Part shown: piece by piece, positions 10,963 to 22,375 of the stretch
Layout: every line of letters starts with the position of its first letter
Position numbering within the stretch: position 1 is the first letter of the stretch
Assembly (NCBI GenBank): GCA_022578965.1
Contig: MU400629.1
Location: 1-64,000 of the forward strand
Direction of reading: 5' to 3'
Origin: Xylaria sp. FL1777
Taxonomy: Eukaryota; Ascomycota; Sordariomycetes; Xylariales; Xylariaceae
Length of the DNA stretch: 64,000 nt
Translations under genes and position numbers: made by a program
The notes under the pieces: generated by a model
Database searches by the model: none
The model's input: the letters and a program-made list of their open reading frames with translations, nothing else
What the model was told of the DNA's origin: nothing

Positions 10963-11809
10963 GGCGGCGGTGGGCAAGGTTGGTCACCAGTGTTGTGCTC
11001 CAGCAGGCATGTGCAGTGTATAAGTACCGGTAGGTCGTGCACACCGACGACCGACTCTGCGGTGTGAGAGGACTGAACGCCAAGTCACAAGGTATAATGA
11101 TATAATGATACCGTGGATGGTATGGTGGTATCCTACACGTAGCGTATGTGCCTAGACCGGCTACTATACAGATGCATGCTGTACCAGCTATTGTCTTTGC
11201 ATGGAGATGAATCGGCGTACATGTGCAGTAAGTGGGGGTAGACAGCTTTCGACACGGTAGAGGGATAAAACGTTTATAACAAACTAATGCTGGCATACTC
11301 GCTTTATTATATAAAGCGGATTACCTCTACACTGCACCATAATTGAAACCAGGTAATGAAACATGATCGATTTTGGAGACCTGCATTTAGATGCCGATGC
11401 CGATGTCCATGCAGAATGCATGCATGCATGATCGGTCACATGCAGTCACGGGATATTTCACTAGAACTTTTTCTGTTTGTTATATATCATAATTCTCGAT
11501 CCCATACATACCTATCCCTATATGAGTAATCATGTGGTTGTACCGAAGTCGTAGTCTTCCTATATTAGTGTAGTATAGCAGTTATGATAGGTAACGGCCC
11601 GATGGATACCTATATAAACCATGTAACCCCATGTATGTTCTACGTAAGTACTACACCTTAGTGTATGTCTCATACCTATCTGGCTTTCTCCTTAATTACG
11701 GAATCACGCATGACCGAAGAATTAACAGCGGTGCTTGCTTAGTGTACCCCAGTAACGTACCTGGTTTAGAAATTGCGTGGTGTAGTGTAGGGTATACTTT
11801 ACGTAGTAG

Positions 11810-11852
11810 ATCTGATATAGATCATAATATAGATAACAAATCTATATCAGAT
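11810..11852. repeat. Inverted repeat, 13-base perfect arms
   Basis: ATCTGATATAGAT at 11810-11822 and its exact reverse complement at 11840-11852, spaced by 17 AT-rich bases. A further AGATCT sits outside each arm. It lies in a gene-poor region, so it could be a small palindromic element or a structured transcript. Confidence 0.8.
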
Positions 11853-13916
11853 TATCAGATCTGCCAATGGCTCTTATCCTTCCCTCTTTACCACCTATCT
11901 ATCCATGTAGGTAAGGTACTCAGTCAAACGCCTTCATGTTGCTGATGGTTATTGGCTCGACCCAGACAGGCTAGATGGCTCGCTTATTAAAATAGATAAT
12001 ATACTGTACTGCGTAGGCACATGTCGTCCAGCTTACGCATTATACCTAAAAAGGGCAATCCGCAATCTTGCTATCTGCATCTTTATGGACCAGCTCGGTG
12101 CCGCACAGGTGTTAAAGGACACTCTAAATCCCCAGATATCACTAATTAGGATTAGGTTTTGAAGCTAAGATTAAAACAGCAGCTACTTTACCTACATCTT
12201 ATCTAAGTGTAGGTAGTTGAAGTGTCATTTAAATGAAGCATAAAGTTACCAACAGTAGATCTCACGCCACCTGTGTACTAGAGTAAGTAAAAAGACGTAA
12301 TTAACATCTTTATAATATAGCTAACTAGTGTGCTTTTAACTGAATTTGTCCCTTTGTCCTTTTTCTTAGCGTACCAATTACTTACTAGGGAGGTAGTAGT
12401 TGTGAGACCTTCGCTACACCTACCTAGGCATAAGATACCTCTATTCTAACAAGAGTTCTTAGCTACCTTGCTGTACTTACAAATCTTTTACCTAGGTAGT
12501 TTTCTACCCGTGGTTACACCTCTTATGCCTACAAGAAACCCAACCGTTGCATTTGTTCGTATAGACTCGTATTTAGAGCTAACCCAATCTGTACAAAGTG
12601 GGGTGGGTGTATGAGCATCTTCGAAGAAGCCATCTGGAATGGGGTTAGATTGATGTCGCGATATCAATCGGGCATGTCTAGAAATTTAGGGCGGCCCCAC
12701 TAACTTGACTTGACTTGATTGCGCGACCCGGTGATACCTTCACTTCTGTCTTCCCTCTCAGCTGAAGGAGGTAAAAATGAAATGACATAAAAATAATAAA
12801 TTTGATATATGGCAGAAAGCAACGAATACTAACGTCTTTGCAATTGTTTACAACTCTAATCATAGCCATGATACCCATCTTGACTGCATACTCATGTCAA
12901 GCTACAACGTTAATTATAGTGCCCGCGTTGTACAGTACATGTACTCTAAGTATGTCAGTCTCAAAGCACCCAACATACACGTGTAGACTAACGGCTAGAT
13001 AGGTCAGGTAGGTAGAGTAAATAGGTAGCTAGGTAGCCAGGTAGTTGTTGGTAGGTAGGTTTACTGCGTAGGAATAGGTCTCTAGGACAAGGTCCCCAAA
13101 AGTAAGGCGGGGTGTGTTAGCTCTGCAGTGCCGGTAACTTCATCGACCACTTGGCAGCGTCCTCGCCTCACTCGTATCCCAACACACTAGATAATCGACG
13201 TCGGCCACCATGTCCACCATGTCCACCATGGCCGCCATGGGTCGCCGAGCCATAGGGGAACCCCGGACCGGTCGAAGGGCTCAGCCAGGACCGCCAGGAC
13301 AGCTAGCTGCATTACGCGTGGCTTGGGGCTAGAGGAGATAGATTATATTTCCTATTCCAGAACAAGGGGGCTATCTTCTAGGCCAGTTGCTTGGGCCTGG
13401 TCTCCTGCAGTCGACATGTCATGGCCAGCCAGCGACAGCGGTCTACACACTGGCAGGTCAAGATGCAACCTGGTTACACTAGCTCGCGGTCGGAGGTGTC
13501 AAAATCACCCCATTTCCATCCTTTGCTTCCAGGTTTTGTTTTGCCCTTCCTTGCCTGTCCCCCACCCCCTGGCTGGATGTGATGGTACCCTGGAAGAGAG
13601 CCGGCCTGCGTCTGCAGCCCCGCCTGCGGTCCCGTCTGCCGTGGGAGATCGACCAGTGAGACGTAGCGTCTGCCGCGCTTGTGTGCAATTACCAGGTACG
13701 CGGATTCGTTGGGATTCCGCCGTCGACAAGCATATAAAATGATCGGCCTGCTCCCGGTCGAGCATGTCCATCTTGGGACCCGAAGTTTTGCTGGAATACC
13801 ATGAATTAAGGCCCACCCCCTTTCTCTTCTCCCTCCTTCCCCCACGCTCGTTAACAGATCTTGCCCATCGCGAATCTCATCCGTGCTACACAGGGAAGTG
13901 TATATAGCACGTGTAT

Positions 13917-13933
13917 CCCCCCCCCCCCCCCCC
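13917..13933 (+). repeat. 17-C homopolymer before a start codon
   Basis: Seventeen consecutive C, ending 18 bases before the ATG of the alpha/beta hydrolase at 13952. It lies in the expected 5' UTR. Such a tract can vary in length by slippage, and read errors are also likely here. Confidence 0.85.
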
Positions 13934-13951
13934 TGAGCCTTTTCAAGCAAA

Positions 13952-14938
13952 ATGGCCCGCTCATCTGATCGCCAACCGAGACCCCCCTACGACCCCGCCA
14001 TCGACTCGGTACTCGTGGCGCTCGGCCATGGTCCCGATCGCTATGAGGTCGAGCGGGTGCGCAAAGTCTCTGCTTGTCGGACGAAGCCGCTCACAGCTGC
14101 CTTGATGGCAGACAAGAGCGTCCGCGTCGACGATGAGACGATTCCCGGCCCTAACGGCAAGGACATGACGGTCTCCATCGTGAGACCGAGGGCAGAGTCC
14201 AACGTCAAGAGACAGCGCCCCGGCATCTTCTACATCCACGGCGGCGCCCTGATCTCCTGCAACCGCTTCGCCGGCCTCGACACCAGCTCGGTGTGGGCGC
14301 GGGACTTCGACGCCATCACCATCAGCGTCGAGTACGGCCTAGCGCCGGAAAGTTCGGGCGAGCAGCTCGCGAACGACTGTTATGTCGCCCTCCTTTGGGC
14401 CGAGAAGAACCTTGCCCAGTTGGGCATCGACCCCTGTCGTTTCATCCTGTACGGGACCTCGGCCGGAGGTGGCTTAGCGGCCGCCACTGCGCTCATGGTC
14501 CGGGACAAGGGAGGGCCAAAGCTCTCGGGGCTGTTCCTCGAGTGCCCAATGCTCGACGACAGGAACGACACCATCTCCGCCCAGCAGTACACCAACGGGC
14601 CCTTCTACAACTCGACCATGAACCGCTTCGCCTGGGAGTGTCTCCTGGGCGACCGCGTCGGCACCAACGCCGTCTCGGAATACGAGGCCCCCGCCAGGGC
14701 CGCGGACCTCGTCGGGCTGCCCCCCACCTTCATCGACTGCGCGTCGGCAGAGCCGTTCCGCGACGAGATCGTCATGTTCGCCTCGAGGCTGTGGGCCGCT
14801 GGCGTCTGCGCCGAGCTCCACATCTGGCCTGGCGGCCCCCATGGCTACGATCGAATAGCGCCGGATGCGCCGATGTCAAAGCAGGCCCGCGAAGCCAGGT
14901 TATCCTGGCTTCGAAGGGTCTTTACGCAGAGACTCTAA
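13952..14938 (+). CDS. Alpha/beta hydrolase, HSL (family IV) esterase type
   Basis: Single exon, 328 residues. The oxyanion HGG motif is at residues 96-98 (YIHGGAL). The nucleophile elbow GTSAGGG is at 168-174 with Ser170. The catalytic His is His297 in GGPHGYD. At the position of the family's DPLRDE acid motif this protein reads AEPFRDE, so the acid would be Glu267 rather than Asp. This is the hormone-sensitive lipase type of esterase that cleaves short acyl esters. No signal peptide is visible, so the enzyme is probably intracellular. The gene stands alone, with no neighbouring biosynthetic genes. A 17-C run lies directly before the start codon. Confidence 0.85.
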   Translation: MARSSDRQPRPPYDPAIDSVLVALGHGPDRYEVERVRKVSACRTKPLTAALMADKSVRVDDETIPGPNGKDMTVSIVRPRAESNVKRQRPGIFYIHGGALISCNRFAGLDTSSVWARDFDAITISVEYGLAPESSGEQLANDCYVALLWAEKNLAQLGIDPCRFILYGTSAGGGLAAATALMVRDKGGPKLSGLFLECPMLDDRNDTISAQQYTNGPFYNSTMNRFAWECLLGDRVGTNAVSEYEAPARAADLVGLPPTFIDCASAEPFRDEIVMFASRLWAAGVCAELHIWPGGPHGYDRIAPDAPMSKQAREARLSWLRRVFTQRL

Positions 14939-16208
14939 CTGTCTCCCCCGGTTTATCCTATCTATGCTACCAAAAACTAGGAGTTCCTTCTCTTTTCGGG
15001 TAATCACCAGGTTGGTTCGTGTACGTGCGGTGTTAAATGGTTCGTTTCTGGAAGGTAAAAACGAGTGTGTAATTTACTATTACGGCGGGGATCTGATCTT
15101 GTAGGTTGCATTATTACTACGGTAAATTCCGAAACAGGGTTTGGAGTTCATGTCAAAGGTTTTTTTTTTTTTTACACGGATTGGTGTTTCTTTTAAAAAG
15201 AGCGTGTACTAGCACCCTTGTAAGAGTTGCTCAAAGGTTGGGGAATGGTGTTGTATGAGTCGGCGATGTGTGGTTGATGATACCCAAGACGTCGGTCTGC
15301 TAGGACCGGCCTGGTACATTTGGGCGTCATCCCGAGACGGGAAGTGGGAGAGGACCGAGCGTACAGATGTCAGTGGTCTTCGGAGCCGTCAGTAGACTAG
15401 CTAGTACGGCAGTTAGCTGGGTAGTAGTTGATGTAAAAAAAAAAATTATATACATACATATGTATATACTCCAATACACTAACTATTCTGCCTATACTAT
15501 ATATATCACTGAGAGTATGCGGCGCGATAGTGACGTCCCGCACGCCCACTTGACGAATGGGTGGTGGCGTCGAAGGCTAAACCTATGACAGTCGACGCCC
15601 GATGCACAAGAACAAGTCACCAAAATGACGCACAAGGATGAACGCTGCTCCGGATTACGCAGGACGTCCAGTTGCACGGATTTGAAATAGGTTGGTCGAA
15701 CTGAAACTACCTACTGTAGGAGGCATTGCACCGGCTAGTCATTGTGCAGTATAGGGCGAAGAAAGTCATCAAACACGAAATCCAATCACCGCGCAACGAT
15801 CATTGCCCAAAGCAAAGATAACGGGAAAAGGCTCTAACGTGTGTATGGTATAGAATGCTGCTTCCTACGACCGGCGTTGATTCGTCGACGGGAGGCAGCC
15901 CGCCAACTCGATTGGGTTGTTAGTGTGGTGAAGGAAGAACCGCGTGCCATGTTCATATATTCTCCCCACCAACATTGTAAATTTCCGGAATAGCTGCTTC
16001 TACGTACGTAGTAGTACTCTGTTTTCCATGCCCTCTCCCTTGCGTCGCCAGGAATGCCGGCGTAATATTTGGTCCGCCGCCTTCAGCTGTGGGCGGAAAT
16101 ATGTTTCCGTATACTAGGCCCGCCACCAAACTACACACATCCATCCCATTCTCCCTGCATCCATCTACAGTACCGGTATAGTGTATTGCTACGCTATTCC
16201 GGGTTGCA
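14939..16208. other. Intergenic, convergent 3' ends
   Basis: Spacer between the hydrolase and the kinesin gene on the opposite strand. Poly-T at 15161-15172 and poly-A at 15436-15445 are the only clear low-complexity features. No supported gene. Confidence 0.5.
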
Positions 16209-19200
16209 CTATCTCTGGGGTCTGGGGATTCTGCTGCCTCTGCTGAACCCGGGTCTTCGCGGGGTGAGGGGGCTTCTTAGCGCCTCAGCTCTCTTCCCAT
16301 CCGTCGTTGGCGCCTCTGTGCTGCTGAGCGAGGGGAGGAGCGTCGTCTTCTTTGGCGAAAGCCGGATTTCAGCAATCTGTTTTCCTTGTTGTTAGCAGAC
16401 ACACAGCCCCCCTTGTTACCAACAAAGAAAGAAAGATACCATGGCGTAAGGTATGTATCTCGTGGTGAAAATGGGCACTTTACCTCTTTTCCGGACTCGA
16501 GAGTGGCCTTCGTCTCAGCCAGGCTGTCAGCTCCTAGGTTGATCATGACGAACATCAGGACCATGCTATCTCGTCCTAAACATGGGCCGAGCAACTTGGC
16601 CAGCGTCGAGCTCTCCTCGTCCCCACCCTCGAGCGTGGGCTTGCCGCTGGCCGCGGTTGGGTGTCGTATCTTCGGGATCGACTTCCTCAATACGCGGAGC
16701 GACTGGTTGATTGCGATGCCTTCTCTGAGCCGCTGCTCCCGCGTCTTCCTTTTCTCCGCGTCTTCGGAGGTACCAGCTGCGCTGCCTCGTCTGGGAATGC
16801 CCTGATCGTCCAAGGCGCTCGCCTTGTGGGGGTCCTCAGACCCAGCCAGATCGACTAGACAGAGACTCCCTTTGTTGGCCCTCTTCATCGTGGGCGATTT
16901 CGCCTCGAACTCTAGATATAAGATGAAGTGCGACCGCGAGGAACTCGAGTTCGACGTCGTCTCCGCGAAGGTGCGACTCTCCATCGCGCTCTCGAACATC
17001 CCATCGAAGTCCTCGACGGAGTCTAGACTCTGGTATTCCGGGTCGCGGACGTGCCACCACGGCGGCTCCGTGGGGTCCAGGCTCTTGGTCTTGATCTGCT
17101 TGTCGGGTAGAAGCTGGCGTATCTCCTTCAAGTAGACCTCGTAGCAGCACCCGCGGACGGCGACGGACCAGCCCTTTTCGCGGCGTCTGTCCGCCTCCTC
17201 GAAGATGAGCGCCTTCGACCGCGGCATGATGCCCTCATTCGTTAGAACCGGATCCCCGTTCGCGTCCACGGCGTCTTCGGAATTACTCATGGTGTAAGTT
17301 TTCCCAGTGGCCGTCTGGCCGTAGCAGAATATCGTGACTTGTCGCCCTTCGATGAAAGACTGCACGAATTGGCTGATCTCGAGCCATACATCCTTTTTGG
17401 AACACTAGAGTTAGTAATGTGCGTATATGGTAAGAAACTCTTGAAAGTTTCGGGAGCTAGTAGCTGTAGCAAGAGACATGCTAAAGGGGGGATAAAGGGC
17501 TCCAGTGACTAACCTGGTTCGTCTCGTGGGCCTCAAAAACGCGATCAAAGTGGTAATGCTTAGTCCTGTCCTCCACCTGCATCGTCGTGCCATATAAGCT
17601 CTTCTGGGAGATGATCTCGAGCCCGGCGGGCTTGCTGTGGAATTTCCCCTCGGACGTCTCGTAATCCAAGATGGCGCCGTCCTGGGCTGTCGGTGGTCGG
17701 ATGCGGCACATGACGCGGATCTCCTTGCGCAGCTTCTGGAATTCGTTGAAGATGATGCTCCGCTTCCTCTCCTCTTTTACCAGGGCTTGCTTCATCGTCT
17801 CTTGCAGCTCCCGTCTGTCTTGTTGTGCCTCTGCTAGCCTCGCCTCTAACCCTTTGATCGTCTTGTTCCTCTGATTCAGTAATTTCGCTTGCTCAGTGAC
17901 CCTTGCATTGTGTGATAGCTCGATCTCCTTCAAGTGCTTGACCTTGCTGCTCAGTTGTGCTGTCAATTCCGCGATCTTACGCTCGTTTCCCTCGCGATCG
18001 GCCTTTTGCGTGGAACCTAGTTCCTCTCTCTTATTCCGCTCGTTCTTGAGGGAGACCTTGAGCTTCTCTAGCTGTGAATCTTTCTGCTTAATTTGTGTTT
18101 GAGAGTCGACTAGCAGCCTTTCTGTTCGCTCTACTTGGCTCTGCAAAGAGTTGAGCCGTTGTTTCTTCTCTTCCGACTCTTTCGAAGCTGTAGACGCCTC
18201 TTTCACTTTGGCTGCCAGCTTTTGCCTTGTAGCTTTGAGGCTGGTTTCCAGGGATTCTTTTTCTGTTGCTGCGTTTTCGACGTCACTTGCTAGCTGGGCG
18301 ACTTTTTCACTTAATCGTTTCTTTTCGCTTTCGGCGCTTTTAAGAGCTTGTTGAAGATGAGCTAGATTCTTATCAACCTCTTCCTTCGAGAGCTTGAGCT
18401 CCCCTTGAACCTTGAGAGTGGTCTGTTCGGCTTTCTTCGCCTGATCTAGCTCAGAAGTGAGTTTTTGAATTCTGTTCTGTGCTTCCTGAGATTCTTGGTG
18501 TAGCGTTTCTATTATTGCATCTTTCGAATGGATCGTCGCTTTCGCCTCACGAGCGTGGTCGTTTAATTGATCAAGTTCTCTTTGCCACTCGATCTTCCTC
18601 TTGTTGATGTTTTCCTGCCATTTTTGAGTGTTTTCTTCGAGAGCTTTGCAGTGTTGTTCGGTCTGTTCATGCTTCAGTTTCCTTAGAGATTCTGCGAGTC
18701 GCTCGAACGTTTCTGATTTCATCCGTTCGGCACGGATCTGTGTTTGGCGTTCTTCCTCTAATAGAGTCTTCTCTCTTGTGAATTCCTGTTTTAGTTGCTC
18801 GGTCTCCGCATGATGCGATTTTTGAAGGTCTTGAATCTCTCGTGGGACGTTTCGTAGCTTTGTCCTGCATTCGGTGAGTTCCTGTTCGCATCTTTTAAGA
18901 TTTTCTGTAGAAACCCGGGCTTGTTCGTTCAAGTTATTCGTAAGAATACGGAGCTGTTTGATTTTCTCTAGAGAGTCTTTATTCCTAGCATCGTGCTTGT
19001 CCAGTTTTTCGCGCAATGCTTGAAACTCAATTCGAATCCTTTCCTTGTTCTCGCTTAGTAATACCTCCAATTTCTGGTTCAGCTTATTCATGGCGTCAGA
19101 GTCGTGTTTCAATTTGGTGAGGTCTGTGGTGAGGCTCTCAATTTGCTCATTCGCCTTCTGTGCTTTACTTTGATAATCTAGGCACTCTTCATTTCTTTCC

Positions 19201-20673
19201 CGGACCAGGTGCGCATTCTTCTCCTGTACGTCAGCTAGTCTCCCCTGCCATTTTTCATCCTTTTCATCTATCTTTCGGCTATACCAGTTTACCAGTCGTT
19301 CGTGTCTGCGGTGTTGCTTCTCTGCTAGACGCGTATACTCGATGGTCTTGGCGCTTAATTCATTTTTGTGTTCGTCGTTCAACCTGTGCCTCTCATTCGA
19401 AAAATGCACGCGAAGCCGCTCAAGCGATGCTTCTTTTTCCGATTTCTGCTGTTGGAGATTTTGAATCTCATGCTGGTACCAGGTTGTGCTATTCCTATAT
19501 TCCTGCAATAGTTTCTCTTCAAATTCACTTTTCTGCCTCATTTCTTCGTTCCACTGGCCTATGTTGGTCTCTAATATGTTTTGAAAACTTTCTAGGTGAA
19601 TCGGCGCCGTGTCTCTTAAATGTTGATTGTCATTTTCAACATAGCTGCGGATACTATCACCAATTTGTTGTGCCGTGGTGTCCAATTTCCCAAGTAGCTC
19701 GTTTGACTGTGAAGCCAGGGCTTTCCATTCTTCTGATGGGCCACTCCCCCGAGTCTTGTTGAACTGGAATCTTTGCTCCTCATGCCTGACGGACAACCCC
19801 TGAATTTCAGCTTGAGCATCTTTCAGCTGACCTTGAAGCTCCAAGATCTTTGATTCCCACTCCGCCTCTTTTCGAGCTTTATCTTGCTTACGAAGAGTTT
19901 GTTCCTGTTTGTGTTCTGCTGAATTATCTATGTCGGGTTTGGTCTGAGGCCTCTTATGCCTGCTGGCTAAGTCAAATTAGCTAATAATCCCTTCTATGGT
20001 TGACCTTATTTAATCCCTTAGCTAGAATACCCGGAGACCCAGAGCCTACACATACCCTTGTCGCTGGTCACTTCTATTTCGGCCTGTAAATTCTTGTTCT
20101 TTATTAAAGTTTCGTTGATCGTCTTTTGCATGATATTCAGTTGTTGATCAAGCCCGCTGACCCTTTCTTCAAAGGCACGAACTCTCCTGTATGCATCGAA
20201 AGGGACTATTCACATATCAGATCACGAGACAATAACTCTATATCATCGATGTCCTTACAGTCATCTTTATCTAGTCCTCTATCACGCCTACCAAATCCAG
20301 ACGGAGCTACTCCATTCTCTGTCGACATCGATCGACCCTTATTCCAGCGCTGAGCATGAAGGGGCGATATCTTGTTACCGCCAAAATCGCTGCGAATCCT
20401 TGGTCGAGCTGGTGATCTGAGCTCCACGCTGACACCCACATCACGATAAATTGTCGGCTGGGTAGATGTACTGTTGTCAAAGTAAGTACCGGCCCCATCG
20501 CCCGGGTACATCTTTGGCGTCATATAGACACTACTTGGAGTCTTAGGGCTAATGTTTGGTCGTGGCGAGTTGGCGACTTCGACAACTTTGACAGGGTTTC
20601 TCGGATTCGAGGCATATTCGATGAAGCCAGATGTGCCCTGAGCCTCATATGCCCAATTAAATGCACTGTACAT
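16209..20673 (-). CDS. Long kinesin-14 with C-terminal motor
   Basis: Five exons on the minus strand: 20673 to about 20231, 20186-20056, 19966-17514, 17404-16484 and 16376-16209, giving about 1371 residues. The donor of the first intron is uncertain (20230 or 20236; both keep frame). The first 185 residues look disordered and carry SPRP/TP-type sites. Residues about 190-935 are one very long coiled coil. The motor starts near residue 941 (IRVMCRIRP after a helical neck), which marks a C-terminal, kinesin-14 type motor moving toward microtubule minus ends. The P-loop GQTATGKT (about 1038-1045), switch I NSSSSRSH and switch II LVDLAGSE are intact. About 20 extra residues follow switch II, and the usual RNSKLT microtubule-contact motif is replaced by SSTLAKLL. 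The tail after the motor is basic and proline-rich. Typical fungal KlpA/Kar3 proteins are much shorter (about 700-800 residues). Confidence 0.8.
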
Positions 20674-21084
20674 GACGAGCGTATAGGAAACGTTGCATAA
20701 CAGTAGAGCTCGACTTTTCGAGCGGACTGGAGCAATTTTTCTTTTTCGTCTTTATAATGCAGCGGCCACTGGATGCTACTTCATATTGTAGATTTCTCTT
20801 TGTTAGATAGATGCTACACGTTCCGGTAACCTTGCTGAAAGATTCATTGAAAGGCAGCTAAAAATGACGCCACACCTTATCTATGAAAGGGAGATCATCT
20901 AGATCGGACCTTATTGCAGAGAACCGTTCATGACATGTACGCATCGTACAACCTTGCCTATCACACAACCTCTAGATCTAATTCGACTGAAATATCAGAC
21001 GATAGGTGGTACATAGGAGCTCTATATGACAGAAGGATTTCCCAAAAGCTCAACCCGGAATGCTCGTAATAGTGTACATGTGAT
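20674..21084. other. Intergenic
   Basis: Kinesin promoter side plus the 3' side of the ribosomal protein gene. No gene or repeat of note. Confidence 0.5.
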
Positions 21085-21777
21085 TTACCAGCCTTGTGCT
21101 GTAAGCTCCCGTACTCTCGAGACAGTAGCCTTGAAGCCCTTCTTGAATCTCGCCTGCCAGCGCTGGCTCTTGAGCCTCTTCCGTTTCTTTCCAGGGCGCT
21201 CGTGGAACCGCTGCTGTTGGAAATCGCGGCGCACCTTATTCTGTCCGACTCGAGAGGCTAGGACCTTTAACGATCTCGCGATATCCACATTGGCGCCAAC
21301 TGTGACTGTACGACCTGTACGAGGAACCATACGCACATTGGCCCGCGGAGCAGACGGTAGAGCGACCTTTGATGACTTCCTCGATTGGAGATCGGTAAAC
21401 TCGAGGGCGTTTGAGAAATCCATGTGGTCTGGATCGACGTTTGCCCCGTTATCATGTTCTTGGCTGCCGAATGCTAGATCGTACGATGAACTCCTGGGCT
21501 TTCGAATTTCGAGATCGGCAATGTTGTATGCATCTCTCCGCGCATCACGCGAAGGGTTGGTCCAGTCAGCATACGAGCACGACTGTTGTTGAGTCTTTGA
21601 CGTTGACGCCGCAGAGAGAGGTGTAGGTCTCGCGGGTCCATGAAACGAGCGCAAAGTCGAGGCTGCAGATGTGTAGTCCCTTCGGACGACGGCGCTGGCG
21701 CTTGCGAGAGCGAGGTTGCGACAAGGCTGAGATCGAATTGGCGTCGTTCGAAGTAGTGAAGTCGCGGTCGAACGCAT
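21085..21777 (-). CDS. MRP21: Mitochondrial ribosomal protein bS21m
   Basis: Single exon, 230 residues, from the ATG at 21777 (upstream in-frame TTG at 21828 rejected). The first 35 residues are rich in Arg, Ser, Thr and Ala and lack acids (MRSTATSLLRTTPIRSQP), as in a mitochondrial targeting peptide. Residues about 155-215 match the bacterial S21 family: RSLKVLASRVGQNKVRRDF, then RFHERPGKKRKRLKSQR. The protein would sit in the small subunit of the mitoribosome. The long middle region (about 50-150) is low-complexity and typical of fungal Mrp21. Confidence 0.8.
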   Translation of the reverse strand: MRSTATSLLRTTPIRSQPCRNLALASASAVVRRDYTSAASTLRSFHGPARPTPLSAASTSKTQQQSCSYADWTNPSRDARRDAYNIADLEIRKPRSSSYDLAFGSQEHDNGANVDPDHMDFSNALEFTDLQSRKSSKVALPSAPRANVRMVPRTGRTVTVGANVDIARSLKVLASRVGQNKVRRDFQQQRFHERPGKKRKRLKSQRWQARFKKGFKATVSRVRELTAQGW

Positions 21778-22375
21778 GGCCCGGCCGAGTTCTGCCCTGC
21801 AAAGAAGGTTAGCGAAACGGGGCGGCAATTATCAACCTGGAGTGGAGGACGATGTACATTTTGAAGGAGAGCGAGTTCAGTGGGCAGAGCGGAAACCCGT
21901 GGCCCCTGGGACGAGACGGCTGTCTAGAAGGAAGCGTCGAAGCTTAAGTCGAAATATTAACAAGCTCATTTCTATGTCTACGGCTGGGGTCCATCTTTTG
22001 AGTTTACCTATCTTATCTATCAGCCACAGCTAAGGTGGCTTGGAGTGGCTATGCACTTACCTAGGTAGGTTAGTAAGTACTTACTGTATGTACCTGGTGC
22101 CTACCTAAGGTAAGGTATGTACATACCTAGGTAGGTAGTACCTAAAACACGGCAGAGAGAGCGACGTAGCGCGCCTTGCCAGACCCAGTGTTAGTGAAGC
22201 TGCGGTCGCAAAAATGAGAAACCACTGCTTGTGATGTCCGTGGACCGTCTCTCTTTCTACTTCCCACGAATCTGACGTCCTGAAGCCACGTTCGCTGAAG
22301 AAGCCTCAACTAATTATTACTATCGACCGGCATCAACACCGAGCCTGAGCATCCGACCTCTTGTCGTCTTCCAGC
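21778..22375. other. Divergent promoter region with TACCTA repeat
   Basis: Shared upstream region of the divergent bS21m and RBM25-like genes. It holds the TACCTA/TAGGTA-rich tract at 22058-22144. Confidence 0.5.
22058..22144. repeat. TACCTA/TAGGTA-rich tract
   Basis: Dense, imperfect, self-complementary TACCTAGGTAGGTA and GTACATACC units over about 90 bases. Shorter tracts of the same motif occur near 4860-4935, 13005-13060, 37500, 54285-54305, 59195-59230 and 62205. All are intergenic. Confidence 0.7.

Larger units (their letters stand above)
10963..13951. other. Gene-poor 3-kb stretch
   Basis: No convincing gene on either strand. It holds the 13-base-arm inverted repeat at 11810-11852, several ATGC runs near 11412-11430, TAGGTAGGTA-rich stretches at about 13000-13065, and a CCACCATGT tandem repeat near 13207-13235. 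The last 100 bases are the promoter of the hydrolase gene, with a 17-C run. Confidence 0.5.

Noticed and set aside
13209..13332. 41-codon frame starting MSTMSTMAAM
   Set aside because: Made by a 9-base CCACCATGT repeat, too short, no family features and no splice context supporting extension.
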